A stretch of 64,000 nt of DNA from Lojkania enalia (GCA_010094045.1 ML986599.1:242787-306786); one strand, 5' to 3'; positions 46,226-57,522 are shown, counted from the first letter of the stretch. Notes: a model not told the origin generated them from the sequence alone. Made by a program: numbers and translations.

Positions 46226-46837
46226 AACTAAAGGCTTTGACGGTTGCATTTGCATAGCGGGCGTTTGCTTTGAATTATTGTTCTTTTCCTCGCTTTGATC
46301 GTTTATTGCATCAATGTCAGTCGGATATCCTCGATTCGCTTCGGCGCTTCGGCGCTTCGGCATCTGTTCTCGAGACATAGAAGGGCGTTTAGACAGGACT
46401 GTACTCCTGAGCTCAACGATGAAGCGATGCTAGTTTCCCTTGTTGAAAAATGTTTCTCAGGCTCCTCATCATTCCCTCCTGTCAAACGTGCATAGAAGCC
46501 TCCCAATGGAAAAACTTATTACCACATTAAAACTAAGTACCGCTAAGTAGCTATGAGGATAGAGCGTAAGACACTATCTACAAGAAAAACAGAAAAAAAG
46601 TGTCCCTAATGCTATATATACCCTTCTTCCCAAGTCCCCCCAAACCTTCTTTTGGTTATTTTTTTTAAAAAAAAAAAAAAATCGTGTCTGAACCGTATTT
46701 CAAAACGCCCCACCCACCCATATCGTACAATCCGCGACAACGATGCTTTCTCAAATGAGTAAGAGATATCGCCCAAATATACATAAACCACCAAAAACCC
46801 CTTTAAAAAGAACCAAAGTTCAGAAAGAAAAAGCGCA
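46226..46837. other. Convergent 3' flanks of PXR1 and ERG12
   Basis: Non-coding; includes an abrupt T8/A14 junction at about 46660-46681. Frames that run from here into ERG12 on the + strand are antisense shadows. Confidence 0.55.
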
Positions 46838-48665
46838 TTATGCGAACCCGCCCTCCCATGGCCGCCAAAACTTCCACCCTTCTCTGACTTCCCTAACCGG
46901 CACCCTCCTCGCGCTCGCGACGCCAACCAACCTCTCAATCCCCTCCGTGCCCTCGGCATTAAGGAACTTCTCGACGTCAATCTCCTCACCGCCCTCCTCC
47001 TCATTCCCATTATGCAGGACAGCGGGCCACAGGACACCGACGCCATCGCCCGCAAGCGTCGTTTCGAACTTCTCGAAGCCCTCGTTCTCTAGCTTGAGTT
47101 CGAGGCTGTCGAGGATCTTGTGCTTGAGCCTGGTGCCGTTGGAAATGATGCTGGCACTGCAGTCCACGTCCTCGGAGGAATCCGAGTCATCAGATGACGA
47201 GTCTGCGTGGCCGTTGTTGGCACCGTTTGTATTATGCGTGGTTTGCGGTTGGGGTTTGAGGATGGTGATGGCACAGCCGCCACCCCCGGCTCCGGTCAGC
47301 TTCGTCCAGCCGATGCCTGTGTGGTCGATGAGTTCGCGGATGCGCTCGAGTTTCGGGTGCGAGACGCCGAGTGCGACGAGCAGACCGTGGTTTATCGTTA
47401 TCAAGTCGCCCAAGTGCTTCAATGCGCTCGGGGAGGTAGGATCGAAGTCTTCGGAGGTAAGGAGCTCGTGGGCGGACTCGGTGACGAGGCCGATGGAGTC
47501 GAGAATGTTCTCGGTTAGGGCGTGGTGGTTGGCTTTGAGGGTTGCGACTTTGGCTACTTCGACAGCTGTGCTGCGGGATTGGCGGGTGTTTACGAGGAGG
47601 AGGGGCAGTTCCGGGAAGTTGCGGAGGGGCTTCACGAGGGGCGGTTTGTTGTAATCTGTTCGTTGGAAGAGGACGGCTTTGCCACCGGAGGAGACCGTGT
47701 TGTCGACGCCGGAGGGGTTGCCGTGGATGCACATTTCGCCTACGAAGGCCCACCGGTTGATGCGCTCGATTTGGAGCTCGCATTCTTGGGGCGGTTGGTC
47801 CTGGTGCGGGCCACTCAAAGCACGAATTTGGAGGAGGAGAGCTGCACTTAAGCAGACGGCGATGGTGGCGCTGCTGCCCAACCCAGCCCCTAGCGGTATT
47901 GTTGAGCGTAGCGTGTACACACACGGAGCCGTCTTACGCGATGCGAGTGAGAGGAAGAGGTAGAGGAAAGAGGTGGCAGAGGAGTGATGTATCTTTCGTA
48001 CGTGTTCCGGTACTCTGGGGGAGACGGCATTAACATGTGGTTGAATTGCCGCAAGGAGATCGGGGTCCAGGGAGGTTACTAGATCGTAGTAGAACTTCTT
48101 CTTGCCTGGTGCGGAGAAGGCGTCCCAGGGCAGCTCATCGAGGCTCCACGTATGGTGCAATCCAATGTCGGGGAAGCGCAGGGTGACAGTGCGATGCGAT
48201 TTTGAGAGGAAGGAGACGAGGAGGTATGAGCGTAGAGATATGGCGGCAGCAATTGCGGCCTGAGAACCGTCAGCCGTGGTCTAAAGTCCTTTCTCCCTTT
48301 TATATGTACCTTCCCGTGCACCACGGCGTGTTCGCCATATACAATGACCTTTCCCGGCGCAGAGACCATGAAGGGCGGCATCATGGGCGAGGAGAGTTTC
48401 CGCGGCATTGGCGGGTGGCTGCTTGGCACAGCGAAGCTGGTCCCGTTGGTAGAAATCTGGGGAAGCAACTGCGCAGGCATGGTGTCTATCGGAGAGTGGT
48501 CGGGCGTCTGCGTCGCAGACGAGGTGGTGCTGCGCTGCTTAAGACCTGCTACAAAGGCGATTTGGTCAGCGAAACATGGACGGTGGAAGAAGACGGGCGC
48601 AGGGGCGGGTCCAGCTAACCAGGTGCATCGTGATTCTTCCTGCGCATGGAGCCGTTGCCCGCCAT
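46838..48665 (-). CDS. ERG12: Mevalonate kinase
   Basis: Phosphorylates mevalonate in the isoprenoid/ergosterol pathway. Three exons on the minus strand, 48665-48620, 48545-48310 and 48259-46838, give 567 residues. Conserved blocks are FMVSAPGKVIVYGEHAVVHGK (ending at the second splice joint and continuing AAIAAAISLRSYLLV), the GHMP-kinase ATP loop STIPLGAGLGSSATIAVCLS, GEMCIHGNPSGVDNTVSSGG, NTRQSRSTAVEVAKV, and GIGWTKLTGAGGGGCAITIL. It is longer than the yeast enzyme because of an N-terminal extension of about 70 residues and a Ser/Asp-rich insertion (NNGHADSSSDDSDSSEDVD). The first exon, MAGNGSMRRKNHDAP plus one base, is inferred from a GTTAGC donor and TAGCAG acceptor; a start at an ATG inside exon 2 is possible. 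Confidence 0.93.
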
Positions 48666-49869
48666 GGTGGACGCGGTGAAGCAGCGGATGCTGTGCGCTG
48701 CGCTGTGCTGCGCGGGCTGGTCAGGAGGTGGTGGGCTTGCCGGTAGACGTCAAATCTTGAGCCTTTGATATGGTCACCAATTCCGATGGCGCAGTTTCTG
48801 GCGCCTCTCACCTGCAGGCCCACAGGCCCTCCCTCCCGCGCCAAGCCGGCCCTGCAGGAACGCCTACAGCCCTGTCGCCGTGGTCCTGGATCTCACAGAG
48901 CCCTACTATTCGTGTGCACTATTATCTGAGTCGTGGTCTGCAGCCCAGACAAGTTGACATCTGCTTCCCGTTTCGACGACACCTGCTACTGTCTCCCCCC
49001 TCTACTCCAGTTCCGAGTAAACTGCCTTCGTCACCTGCTCTTGATTAGCGCAGCAAGGGCATACCGCACCTCCTCATAATTGGCCAAGCGTTTCCGCCAA
49101 AACGGGAAACGAGTTCAACGGCCAGGCTCGATAAATTGCCGGGGATAACCTCAGGGCGTGCCGCAACATGCATGCACACTCTCAACGTTCATCATCAGCT
49201 TGAGAATGCTCCTGGACCAGAATAGCCCACGAGGTCGTGCTCGATACGAGCTGAAAGAGCCTCAGCGCATCGGAGCCTCCGCTAGGTGTTGCTCTACACC
49301 GTCTTCCCCTACAGCATTATGACAGCACTCTGCCATTTTCAAAGACGCCTTGCATATGCAGCAACTCGGGACACTCGGATGGCTGTTGATGTCTGCGCAT
49401 GCTACTCGTGGCTTGCTTCGCCACCTTGGGACGCAACGGGTTACTAAATATGATGGACTAGCTCAAAGTCTGGATGAATAGGCAAAGGAGACGCTGTTAG
49501 AGGACAAAGCCGTAGTAGGCATACGTACAGCCGTTGTGGCATATCACACACTCGTGGGTAGAGTGTTCGCGTTGCGTAAAAAGACTCGGTCCTCACAAGC
49601 AACCAATCAACCTCGCTTATAGAGAGCCCGCAGCGGATTCAGACGAAGCCTACAGCAACATTCAAATATACTGGCGATATGTTCGTAGTGAAAATAGAAA
49701 GGAGAATAATCACGAACATAACCGTAAACAAGTCTCGCCCTACCCGCAGTGATTGGCTCCGGCAACCCTGTTCATATTAGCTCAGCCCTGCGGAACATCC
49801 AAACTGTCCTCATCTCGTTCGGAACTGCAGCCTGCCCTCCAACAACACTCCTAATCCCCCGACCCCACC
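48666..49869. other. Divergent intergenic region between ERG12 and STE24
   Basis: 1.2 kb with no supported gene. Open frames are short and scattered. It presumably contains both promoters; no convincing factor site was found. Confidence 0.55.
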
Positions 49870-51428
49870 ATGATCCAGGCATTATTACAAGTAAATTTTC
49901 CAGCAAACCCTTAATTCAGTCAAAAGAGACGCTGAACAGATTTATCTAGAGCCTGGCCCGCTGGCTAGACCGGCCCTACTTTCCCTGGAAGAAGCTCGTC
50001 ATCGGCTTCTCCCTCGCCGAATTCGCGCTCGAGAACTGGCTCCTCTTCCGCCAATACCGCGTCCTGCAACGAAAAACTGTACCCACAGCTCTCGAAAAAG
50101 AGATCAACAAGGAGACATTCGACAAATCTCAGGTACGTACCGGATCCCCGCAACAAATGGCTGCGCCCCTTCCCAAGTCCATATTGATATAGCAGTAGGC
50201 ATACGGCCGCGCAAAAGCGAAATTCGGTTTCTTCTCAGGCATTTTCAACCAGCTCAAGTCTCTCGCTGTCCTCCACTATAATGTCTATCCGATTGTTTGG
50301 GGAGTCGCCGGTTCATTGCTGGCCCGCTACGCGCCCACTCGCCTGTCCGGCGAAATCTCGCAATCCCTCCTCTTCATCTACCTCTTCGGGCTGATCGACC
50401 TAGTCGCAGGCCTTCCCTTCGCGTATTACCAACACTTCATTCTCGAGGAGAAATTCGGCTTCAACAAAATGACCATCAAGCTTTGGATCACGGATATGCT
50501 CAAGGGCCAATTGCTTAGTATCGCCTTTGGAATCCCGATTGGCAGTGCCTTCTTGGCTATTATTAAGAAGACGGGACAGAGCTTCTTCTATTATTTGTGG
50601 GTATTTATGCTGGTTGTTAGTATTTCAGCTATGACGATTTATCCGGTCCTTATTGTGCCGATGTTTAATAAGTTGGAGCCTTTGAAACCTGGGCCCTTGA
50701 AGGAATCGGTCGAAGCGCTCGCAGCCAAGCTCAAGTTCCCGCTTAGTGAGTTGCAGGTCATTGATGGTAGCAAGCGGAGTTCCCACAGTAATGCTTATTT
50801 CACTGGACTGCCCTGGATTGGAAAGAAGAAGATTGTCATTTATGACACACTATTGGAAAAGAGCTCTGACAAGGAGGTTGAGGCTGTTCTCGCACACGAA
50901 CTCGGTCACTGGAAGATGAACCACACGTCAAGACTACTCTTCATTGGCCAGGCTCATCTATTCTACATCTTCGCCCTCTTCTCCGTCTTCATCGAAAACG
51001 CTTCCATGTACAACGACTTCGGATTCCATGATGAGAGGCCAATCATGATCGGTTTCCTCCTGTTCAACGAAATCCTCTCACCAACCGATGCTATTCTCAA
51101 GCTCCTCATGAACATTTGGACTCGAAGCATGGAGTATGAAGCTGGTATGTTCTCCATTCCTAACACTGAAGACATTGTACTGACAAGTATAGATGCTTTC
51201 GCCGTGAAGCTTGGCTACGCAGCTGAATTGGGAGCCTCGTTAATCAAGCTTCAAATCCAGAATTTGTCGAGCATGGACGCCGACCATCTCTATTCGAGCT
51301 TCCACCACTCGCACCCCATTCTGACGGAGCGCCTTCAGGCCATGGGCTGGCATGGAGACAAGAAGGTTGTGACCGATAAGTCAGCGGATAAAGAGAAGCC
51401 AGTGAAGGCGGCTGATAGAGAGCTTTGA
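49870..51428 (+). CDS. STE24: CAAX prenyl protease 1 (zinc metalloprotease, M48)
   Basis: An ER-membrane protease that removes the C-terminal tripeptide of prenylated CAAX proteins and makes the second cut of a-factor-like pheromones. Four exons, 49870-49890, 49950-50132, 50199-51144 and 51193-51428, encode 461 residues. The first exon is 21 nt (MIQALLQ); without it the frame is closed by a TAG at 49947, which is the acceptor. The second intron ends at a TAG, keeping DKSQ/AYGRAKAKFGF. The zinc site is VLAHELGHWKMNH (HExxH, about residue 300), with the third ligand in MEYEADAFAVKLGY, joined across the last intron. That intron is 48 nt, a multiple of three and free of stops. The sequence ends SSFHHSHPILTERLQAMGW. 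Confidence 0.95.
51145..51192 (+). other. In-frame, stop-free intron of STE24
   Basis: GTATGT donor, CTAAC and CTGAC branch candidates, TATAG acceptor. If retained it would add 16 residues inside the third zinc-ligand motif (EYEA^DAF), so removal is strongly favoured. Confidence 0.88.
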
Positions 51429-51666
51429 GTAAAACAGGTCTCTATGAGAAGGGCCGTCTCGCCATATCATGTACATTAGCGTACAGAGGCATAAAATGGC
51501 ATTGAAAGGCATTGGGGAGCGCAAAAGAGCCGTGGGAAAGCCGGTCTACTGCAGCACCGGCTAGGAATCGGGCTCGGCGACGGAATTTCTGTAGAATAGA
51601 ATCAAGGTTGCTTCGGGTATCGAAACCGTCGCTCGGAAATTGTGATGCTGTGAGAACAGCAATCGT

Positions 51667-52293
51667 TCATTTATTTTTGTTGGCCCTCGCCTCTTCCTTT
51701 GCCCTCTTCCGCGCCTTATTCTTTTCCTTCTTCGCTTTCGCCCTAGCCACCTTATCCACCTCCCCCTCATCATCCTTACCCCTCTTCCTCTTCTTCTCAG
51801 TTCCCTCCGCCTCATCGCCACGTATCGTCTGTACAGTCGGATCCACCTCATGACCCGCACCCACAAACGTATCCCTGGGTCCAATTTCCCCAACTTCGAC
51901 CCCGTCTTCTTCCCTCTCCCACTCACTCATAGTCTGCCACTCTTCTGCCCCCGCAGCGGATACTCCCTCATTCTTCTTCCTCCTCCTCCTCTTCTTCTCC
52001 CGACTCCACGCGCCTGCCTGCTCGTCGTCCTCGGGCTCGGGAGTGGCTTCGGGGGCTAGATGCTCGCCTCGCAATCCCGCGGCCACACGGCGCAAATTGT
52101 GCATCACTACACCACCCATTGGTCCACCGTGGGACCCGAATGTGACGCCCGTGGGTGTTAGCAGCGCATCCGGGTGCAGGTGTGGGTGCGATTCTGAGTT
52201 TGCGATGTAGGTGGATAGTATGGTTGAGGCAGCGGAGAGAGAGACTGGCTTTGAGGAGATGTGGCGGTAGGGGGGTAAGGTGTCTGGTGTCAT
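51667..52293 (-). CDS. Lysine-rich, probably nucleolar protein, unknown
   Basis: A single open frame of 208 residues from ATG 52293. The first 80 residues look folded (ISSKPVSLSAASTILSTYIA; TPTGVTFGSHGGPMGGVVMH). The middle carries a basic cluster (REKKRRRRKK), then an acidic region, and the C-terminus is a Lys/Arg/Ala-rich helix (VARAKAKKEKNKARKRAKEE), typical of nucleolar or ribosome-biogenesis proteins. A distant link to the small RNA polymerase I subunit Rpa14 came to mind but cannot be supported by eye. It converges on STE24 (238 bp between stops) and is divergent from the bL34m gene. Confidence 0.65.
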   Translation of the reverse strand: MTPDTLPPYRHISSKPVSLSAASTILSTYIANSESHPHLHPDALLTPTGVTFGSHGGPMGGVVMHNLRRVAAGLRGEHLAPEATPEPEDDEQAGAWSREKKRRRRKKNEGVSAAGAEEWQTMSEWEREEDGVEVGEIGPRDTFVGAGHEVDPTVQTIRGDEAEGTEKKRKRGKDDEGEVDKVARAKAKKEKNKARKRAKEEARANKNK

Positions 52294-52682
52294 TTTGAGG
52301 GCGCTCTGGTTCGTAGTATATAAGTGATTTCGGCGGGAGGATGGAGGGTTGAATGTGTGTGGATGTGGAGTGGGATTAATTCAAGGTCGAACTTTTTGCG
52401 CACGGGCCCGCTTGACGAAGGTTTTCTGTTGCCGAGTTGAGAACAGAACTAGAGGTCGGACCGCCGACGTTGACGAGACCATCTATTTATTTCCTACGTA
52501 CGCTGTCTCGACCATTTGAGAATCTGTGTGGCAGAATTGAGAGGAAGGATTCACGATGAGTGGCCTTCGGTGTATGAGGCTGCTTGCATGCCCGACAACA
52601 ACGTCGTCAACGCTACTCAGAGCATCTATGAATCGTATTGCAGTACCGCAAAGGTTCATCTAGCCTCCAATGCCCCCTTCAT
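52294..52682. promoter_or_regulatory. Divergent promoter region
   Basis: 389 bp between the start codons of the lysine-rich gene and the bL34m gene. No recognisable factor site. Confidence 0.45.
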
Positions 52683-53021
52683 ATGTACTTACATCCTACC
52701 AGTGCCTTCACCTCGCAAGCCCGCCCTCTGTCCATCCTAGCCCTCCGCCGCCCAACCCTCCAAACCTCCACCACACTCCTCAATTCATCATGCGCTACGC
52801 CCGCAATCCCGAACCCCGAGACGCTCGATCTCCTCCCAAAGGTCTCAACGCACCCCGGACTAGCAGCTACGCAGATCCGATGCGGACCGCGCGATACGTA
52901 TAGCCCAAGTCACTTGGTCAGGAAGAGGAGGCATGGGTGGTTGAGCCGGATCCGGACGAAGAATGGAAGGAAGTTGCTTATGCGGCGAATTAAGAAGAGG
53001 AGATGGAATCTGAGCCACTAA
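52683..53021 (+). CDS. MRPL34: Mitochondrial ribosomal protein bL34m
   Basis: A large-subunit protein of the mitochondrial ribosome. The 112-residue frame starts at ATG 52683. The first 60 or so residues are a mitochondrial targeting region, rich in Ser, Thr, Leu and Arg with few acids (MYLHPTSAFTSQARPLSILA). The mature part ends with the L34 signature: TYSPSHLVRKRRHGWLSRIR, TKNGRKLLMRRIKKRRWNLS. This aligns with the bacterial L34 pattern of a Thr-Phe/Tyr-x-Pro-Ser start, a KRxHGFLxR core and NGRKxLxxRRxKGR. The real start could be slightly further upstream if a leader intron exists, since the frame is open to about 52638. Confidence 0.9.
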   Translation: MYLHPTSAFTSQARPLSILALRRPTLQTSTTLLNSSCATPAIPNPETLDLLPKVSTHPGLAATQIRCGPRDTYSPSHLVRKRRHGWLSRIRTKNGRKLLMRRIKKRRWNLSH

Positions 53022-53934
53022 GAAGATAAGTGAGAAGAAGGGTTGTGGGCGATGTGTCTGCGTGTTGAAGACAGAATTTTGGCTTGGGGTGGTCGATAGG
53101 TTGAGCTGAGGTGGAGCATTGGAAAACCATCGTGGACAGCATCCCCTCAATTCCTGCAATCTTGGGTGTTTGCTTGGAGCAGGCTGAGGGATATTTGCAG
53201 CGGGTGATGGGAGCGGTGATACATTTACACAGGCGTGGGTTTTAGAGTATGTTTGTATATCTAGTGTGTATCAACGGCCCGGCAGTATGTAGTATATGTA
53301 CATCTCATCAAGAATCCGTCGCATTGGCCGTAGCTTACCATCTCCTTATTTCGAAGAAAGATCAGTAGTGGGCGCCTCTTGTGCTTCTGAATCTCGTGAT
53401 ATCGTGTTCTAGTGCGCAGCACCTGAAACACCTTGCTTGCTCCGCAGACCTCTAAACATTCTGCGACAAAAGGGTGATAAGGATGCGTGAGAATTGGGTT
53501 AAGGCAGAGCGACAGGATCTATACGAACGATTGGCGTCTTGTTTGTTCCCAAAAGTGGTGTGGTCGCTCGAGGAAGCTGTTGAGAACGCAATTCCCCACA
53601 ATCCCTGATTCGATAGCCCAACCCTTAGACATGTAGCGGCATAACACGAAATGCACTCCCATCACGTTCCAAAATGATGCGTTAGAGTATGGATAAAGCG
53701 GGCATACGTCATTTTGTTTTTTTTTTTTTTTGGGGGGGGGGGGGNNNNNNNNNNNNNNNNNNNNNNNNNNNNNNNNNNNNNNNNNNNNNNNNNNNNNNNN
53801 NNNNNNNNNNNNNNNNNNNGGACATATAGCACGGCTACACATATCTACTTCGCCATCTATCAGTCGACTTCCAAAACCCTTCTTGTCCCCAAAATCCAGA
53901 ACTCGCAGACTCGAATTTGCACCCCCGATCCACA
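53022..53934. other. Intergenic region containing an assembly gap
   Basis: No gene is visible in the readable parts. The gap and the long T and G runs before it lie in the second half. Confidence 0.55.
53745..53819. other. Assembly gap (75 N) after T15 G13
   Basis: The gap is preceded by 15 T (53717-53731) and 13 G (53732-53744), a sequence known to stall sequencing. Base calls on both sides may be less reliable. Confidence 0.97.
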
Positions 53935-54437
53935 ATGCCAGCCCTCCCCACACCCCAGGGCACATCAGCCCATCTCCCGGAGATCCAGACTACTAACCAG
54001 GCTCTAATTGCGGCCTTCGAAGCCCATCCCCATTTCGCGTCCCAGAGCGCTGCCCGCGCGGGGAAAATCTACTTCATGTGGGACTTCGCGAAGCGAACGG
54101 ACGCTATGTTCGCATCAATCCTAAACAATACGGCTCCACTGATACACCTGCGACAAGGACAACGACTCCAAATGTGCCGACGGGAAGTATGACTGAGGCG
54201 CAGAGGGAGAAGTTGAAGAGTGATGCTATGGGGAGATATGTTGTAAGCATCCTGCTATAGTGGGGTAGATTAGGTAGAGGCTAATGCCCTAGGTAGATAC
54301 TTGAAATGATAATGAATGACACAACTGGCATGACCACGATGATGTTCCAGGAGCAACCCGGTAGGGGAGTGGAATTGGGAGAGCTGATCCGGACTGCGGC
54401 GAAGAGATTGCAGGATATTATTGAGGGGCGCGATTGA
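53935..54437 (+). CDS. Unrecognised protein gene with an apparent 1-base frameshift
   Basis: From ATG 53935 one frame reads MPALPTPQGTSAHLPEIQTT and continues plausibly to about 54065 (QSAARAGK). From there coding character moves to another frame: ENLLHVGLREANGRYVRINP and onward to MTEAQREKLKSDAMGRYV. A GT-AG intron (54243-54296) then joins to ILEMIMNDTTGMTTMMFQEQ and the end IIEGRD at 54437. No intron fits at the frame switch; one extra base in the GGGGAAAA tract near 54060-54067 would make the frame continuous. The nearby gap makes a sequencing error more likely than true decay, but a pseudogene is possible. About 150 residues; family unknown. Confidence 0.55.
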
Positions 54438-54661
54438 AGTTCGCTGATTCGGAGGCTCTTTGTGGCTGGATGACTTTATTCTGTACCTCTCAGCCTTGTG
54501 TGACCTTTTTTTTCCCTCCGAAGACTAGAGTTGGCATATAGTTGAAATTTCCACAGAGGAATGAGATGTCCCGTATACCGGCCTTGACCTTAGTATCAGA
54601 GTTCAATTACCACTAGGTGCGTGTGAAAACGGTCTTACTTTTCGGTATTGGCAGTGCCCGC

Positions 54662-55492
54662 TCAGGTTTCACTTTGCTGGATGGCTGAAGTAACATCTTT
54701 GGTCACATCATACTGTCCTTCTGCGTCCTTCCATGAATCTTGAGTTGAGTCTTCGAGAGCCTCTACCAGTTTCAGCTCCTCATCAACCTTGTCAATCTCC
54801 TTCAGAATGAACGCAACTGTCGCGTCTCGAGCCTTATCGACTCTCTTCAAAGCCTCTAGAGACATTTTACTGTAATCCATGGGCTTCGTTGGCGTGGGTG
54901 GCACTGGATCTGAATCATTCAATTTTGCGGTCTTATCAGCAAGCAATTTCCTCAAAACGAAGATGTTCAAGTCTCTCTCCCTTAAATTCTCTTCAAATTC
55001 CCTACGCTTCTTGTCCTCTTCTAATTTCCGTTTCTTGGCTTCGTGCTCTCTCCTCGCATCCGCGTCAGCAGACTTGAACTTCCATATACACTCTTTGGCC
55101 GTATTTTCAATGTGCGTGAAGCGAATTGGTCCAATATTCACCCCTCCGTACCAACGGGCAACTACGACGGTCCCTTCCACCTTCATGTCTTCAAGCACGT
55201 ACTGGAGCCGTGCGCCAGCCCATTTCTCACCATCGTCATCGTGACCGAGATCGTAGAGCGTCTTAGTTTCTGGCAGTAGAGATCTCTGCCGCGATCGCTT
55301 CCTCCACGCCGCAATGCGATGCGTAGCTGATGCGAATTCCGGCAAGCTTTGAAGCGCCTTGACGGGAACTGAGTGCGAGAAAGCGGCAACGAAGATGGAT
55401 TTCTGATCTTCGATGGACTGAGAGCGAAAAATGCCTAATGCGGGAGAGGGTGATGGAGATCTTTCTCGTTTAATAGACATATTGGATGTCAT
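54662..55492 (-). CDS. Impact/UPF0029-domain protein
   Basis: An intronless frame of 276 residues from ATG 55492; the upstream GTG at 55582 is not a fungal start. After a short Ser/Pro-rich N-terminus (SIKRERSPSPSPALG) comes the Impact/UPF0029 fold: KSIFVAAFSHSVPVKALQSL, SATHRIAAWR, the Asp-rich turn DDDGEKWAGARLQYVLEDM, and VVVARWYGGVNIGPIRFTHI. The remainder is a charged coiled coil (EHEAKKRKLEEDKKRREFEE). In yeast Yih1 and animal IMPACT this domain sits after an RWD domain that blocks Gcn2 activation by Gcn1. The RWD domain is absent here, so a role in Gcn2 control cannot be assumed. Confidence 0.85.
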   Translation of the reverse strand: MTSNMSIKRERSPSPSPALGIFRSQSIEDQKSIFVAAFSHSVPVKALQSLPEFASATHRIAAWRKRSRQRSLLPETKTLYDLGHDDDGEKWAGARLQYVLEDMKVEGTVVVARWYGGVNIGPIRFTHIENTAKECIWKFKSADADARREHEAKKRKLEEDKKRREFEENLRERDLNIFVLRKLLADKTAKLNDSDPVPPTPTKPMDYSKMSLEALKRVDKARDATVAFILKEIDKVDEELKLVEALEDSTQDSWKDAEGQYDVTKDVTSAIQQSET

Positions 55493-56418
55493 GCTTCGGC
55501 GATGCGATCGGAGGTGGGTGAAATAGGGCGGGTTGGAAAGCCGAAGCGATGGCACGTGCGAGAAACTTAAAAGGGAAGACACTGCCGAGCATGCCGAGCA
55601 TCACTGGCGCGAAGATTTTGTCTTCAATCTCCATGAAAGTTATCTTGAATAGCTACAACCACTTTTCATATACCACGCTTTAATAAAGTGGGAAATTGTT
55701 TGGGCTGTATAGGAATTCGAGATGCCGCGTCTTCCCGATAACCCAATTAGAATTCCTAGCATAATCGACAGGCTTGGTAGCTTGGACATCACAGGGTGAT
55801 GAATCTATTTACTGTTCTTATTTGCACGTAAGAATCAGATTTACTGGATCTCTCTAAGCATCTAGCTTTGAGTTTGTGGGCGAGCTAAGGATGATATCCT
55901 TTCCCGTTCTCAAACCTCCTACCTCCCATATCCTAATCGAACTTAAAAGCGTGTCCTCATCTTACTATTATTTCTGACAACTTTCTTTCTCTATTTATAT
56001 CCAAAAAGCGCAGTGATAAACTACGTCATCTCCCACTTCCCTTTATTTCTCTCATTAGACCACTTTCACCGAACGGAACATTAGGTTACTACAGCCTACT
56101 ATCACCTACCCCTCACCATCTTCATCTACACTTGCTACTCTTCACAACTACCGATCACTGTCGAGTTCTACTCTTAACCCGAGTATCAATCTTAGCAGTT
56201 AGTAAACAATCGCAAACAAAGGAACCCCTCCCGCTGCTCCTCATCCCCAGCATCCAACTCAGTTTATCAACGCCGCCACAATTTGGTTGCCATCTGGGAC
56301 TGTGTCTCGGCTTCTCTCCAATACATAGTAAGATTCTATATTTCTCCTCCACCTTTACCGTGGAGTTGAGCTAAATTTGAATGCTTATCAAGCGGGATAC
56401 GATCCGTAGCCTTGCATC
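55493..56418. other. Intergenic region with long pyrimidine-rich leader
   Basis: Divergent region upstream of the Impact gene (-) and the 347-residue gene (+). From about 55900 to 56380 it is rich in C and T, typical of a fungal leader. No gene is visible. Confidence 0.5.
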
Positions 56419-57522
56419 ATGGGTCGCTACGAAACCCTGAACCCACAGACCAAAGATGTGGTGGACTGCTTGATCCCAGGAATCGCTTCCAATTTCGAGG
56501 TTACGAGCGTCGCTGATGTGATTCCGCAAGACATCCGCATGCGCAAGTGGGACTGCGACCGAAGGGAACATATCATCAACGAGTCGGAAGATGATCCGCG
56601 AAACTGGGGCGTCCAATTCCTCAAGGATCTTTTGTCAATTTCACGTCACTTGAAGGGGCAACTTGACGTCTTCCAGGCGGATCTGAGGGCCATAGTGGAG
56701 ACAGCCAATTCGGGCCATACGTGGGCGAGGCTCAGTGACATTAAGGAGCTCAAGGAGAAGTATGAAGGAAAGAAAGAACCCCTGGCTTCTAGCTCTTCGG
56801 CCGAAATAGAAGGTACCTATTTCGGCGAATCTTCTTCTGATGACTCTTATCTTGAGGAAATTATCGTCACTCCCAAGAAGCGTGGCCGCACTACCTATGA
56901 CTATGGAGGCAAGAGTCCTCGCCATCACTCCACCAAGCGGTGCAAGCGTAAGCAACTTCCTGAGATTCTCGTATAGCTTTCATATTTTCTCGTACTGACG
57001 ACTGCAGGCCCTTCCCCTCTCGTGAGGCTCCATCGCTCGTCGAGCATGCAATGGGAGAGGCGCGACAAGTCCAAGCGCCATCGACAAGACTATTGGCAAG
57101 ATCATCGACAGGACCATTGCTCTGGACACTATCCTACCCCAACCTACAACAGTGGATATCCAAGTGCCGTCTTTGAGGAGTTCGGTAGCTATCCTCACCC
57201 CACCTTTCTCAATCCCGAATATGGCAGTCCTACAGGTGACCTTAATCAGGGCATGTCAGCTCCCGAATTTCCCACTCCTTCAATCTCAACCGCGTCTTAT
57301 CAATACCCTTCTCAAGGCCCACCCTCTATTCCCCCGGTCAAGGACGGAGATATAGAAAAGTTGTCAATCTATGAGTTACAGCTTCAATTAGAGGTTGCCG
57401 AGGCAGAGTTGAAGGCTTCAAAGATACGACTTGCCCTCATCGACAAGAAGCGCGCTGCTGCTTCAGGCATGGACGTCGACAGTTCCGGTACCAAGGATGA
57501 GCCTTGCATGTTGGATGGCTAG
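56419..57522 (+). CDS. Protein of unknown function with C-terminal coiled coil
   Basis: Two exons, 56419-56947 and 57008-57522, encode 347 residues. The first ~115 residues look folded and helical (NPQTKDVVDCLIPGIASNFE; IPQDIRMRKWDCDRREHIIN; WGVQFLKDLLSISRHLKGQL). Then come a Ser/Asp-rich acidic stretch and a bipartite-like basic stretch (TPKKRGRTTYDYG ... HHSTKRCKR) split by the intron. The second exon is Tyr/Pro/Ser-rich and ends with a clear coiled coil (LSIYELQLQLEVAEAELKAS). Without the splice the frame would end at 56976. The layout suggests a nuclear protein; no known domain is recognised. Confidence 0.75.

Noticed and set aside
46743..47654. 303-codon + frame opposite ERG12
   Set aside because: Antisense shadow of mevalonate kinase, which has strong family motifs on the minus strand.
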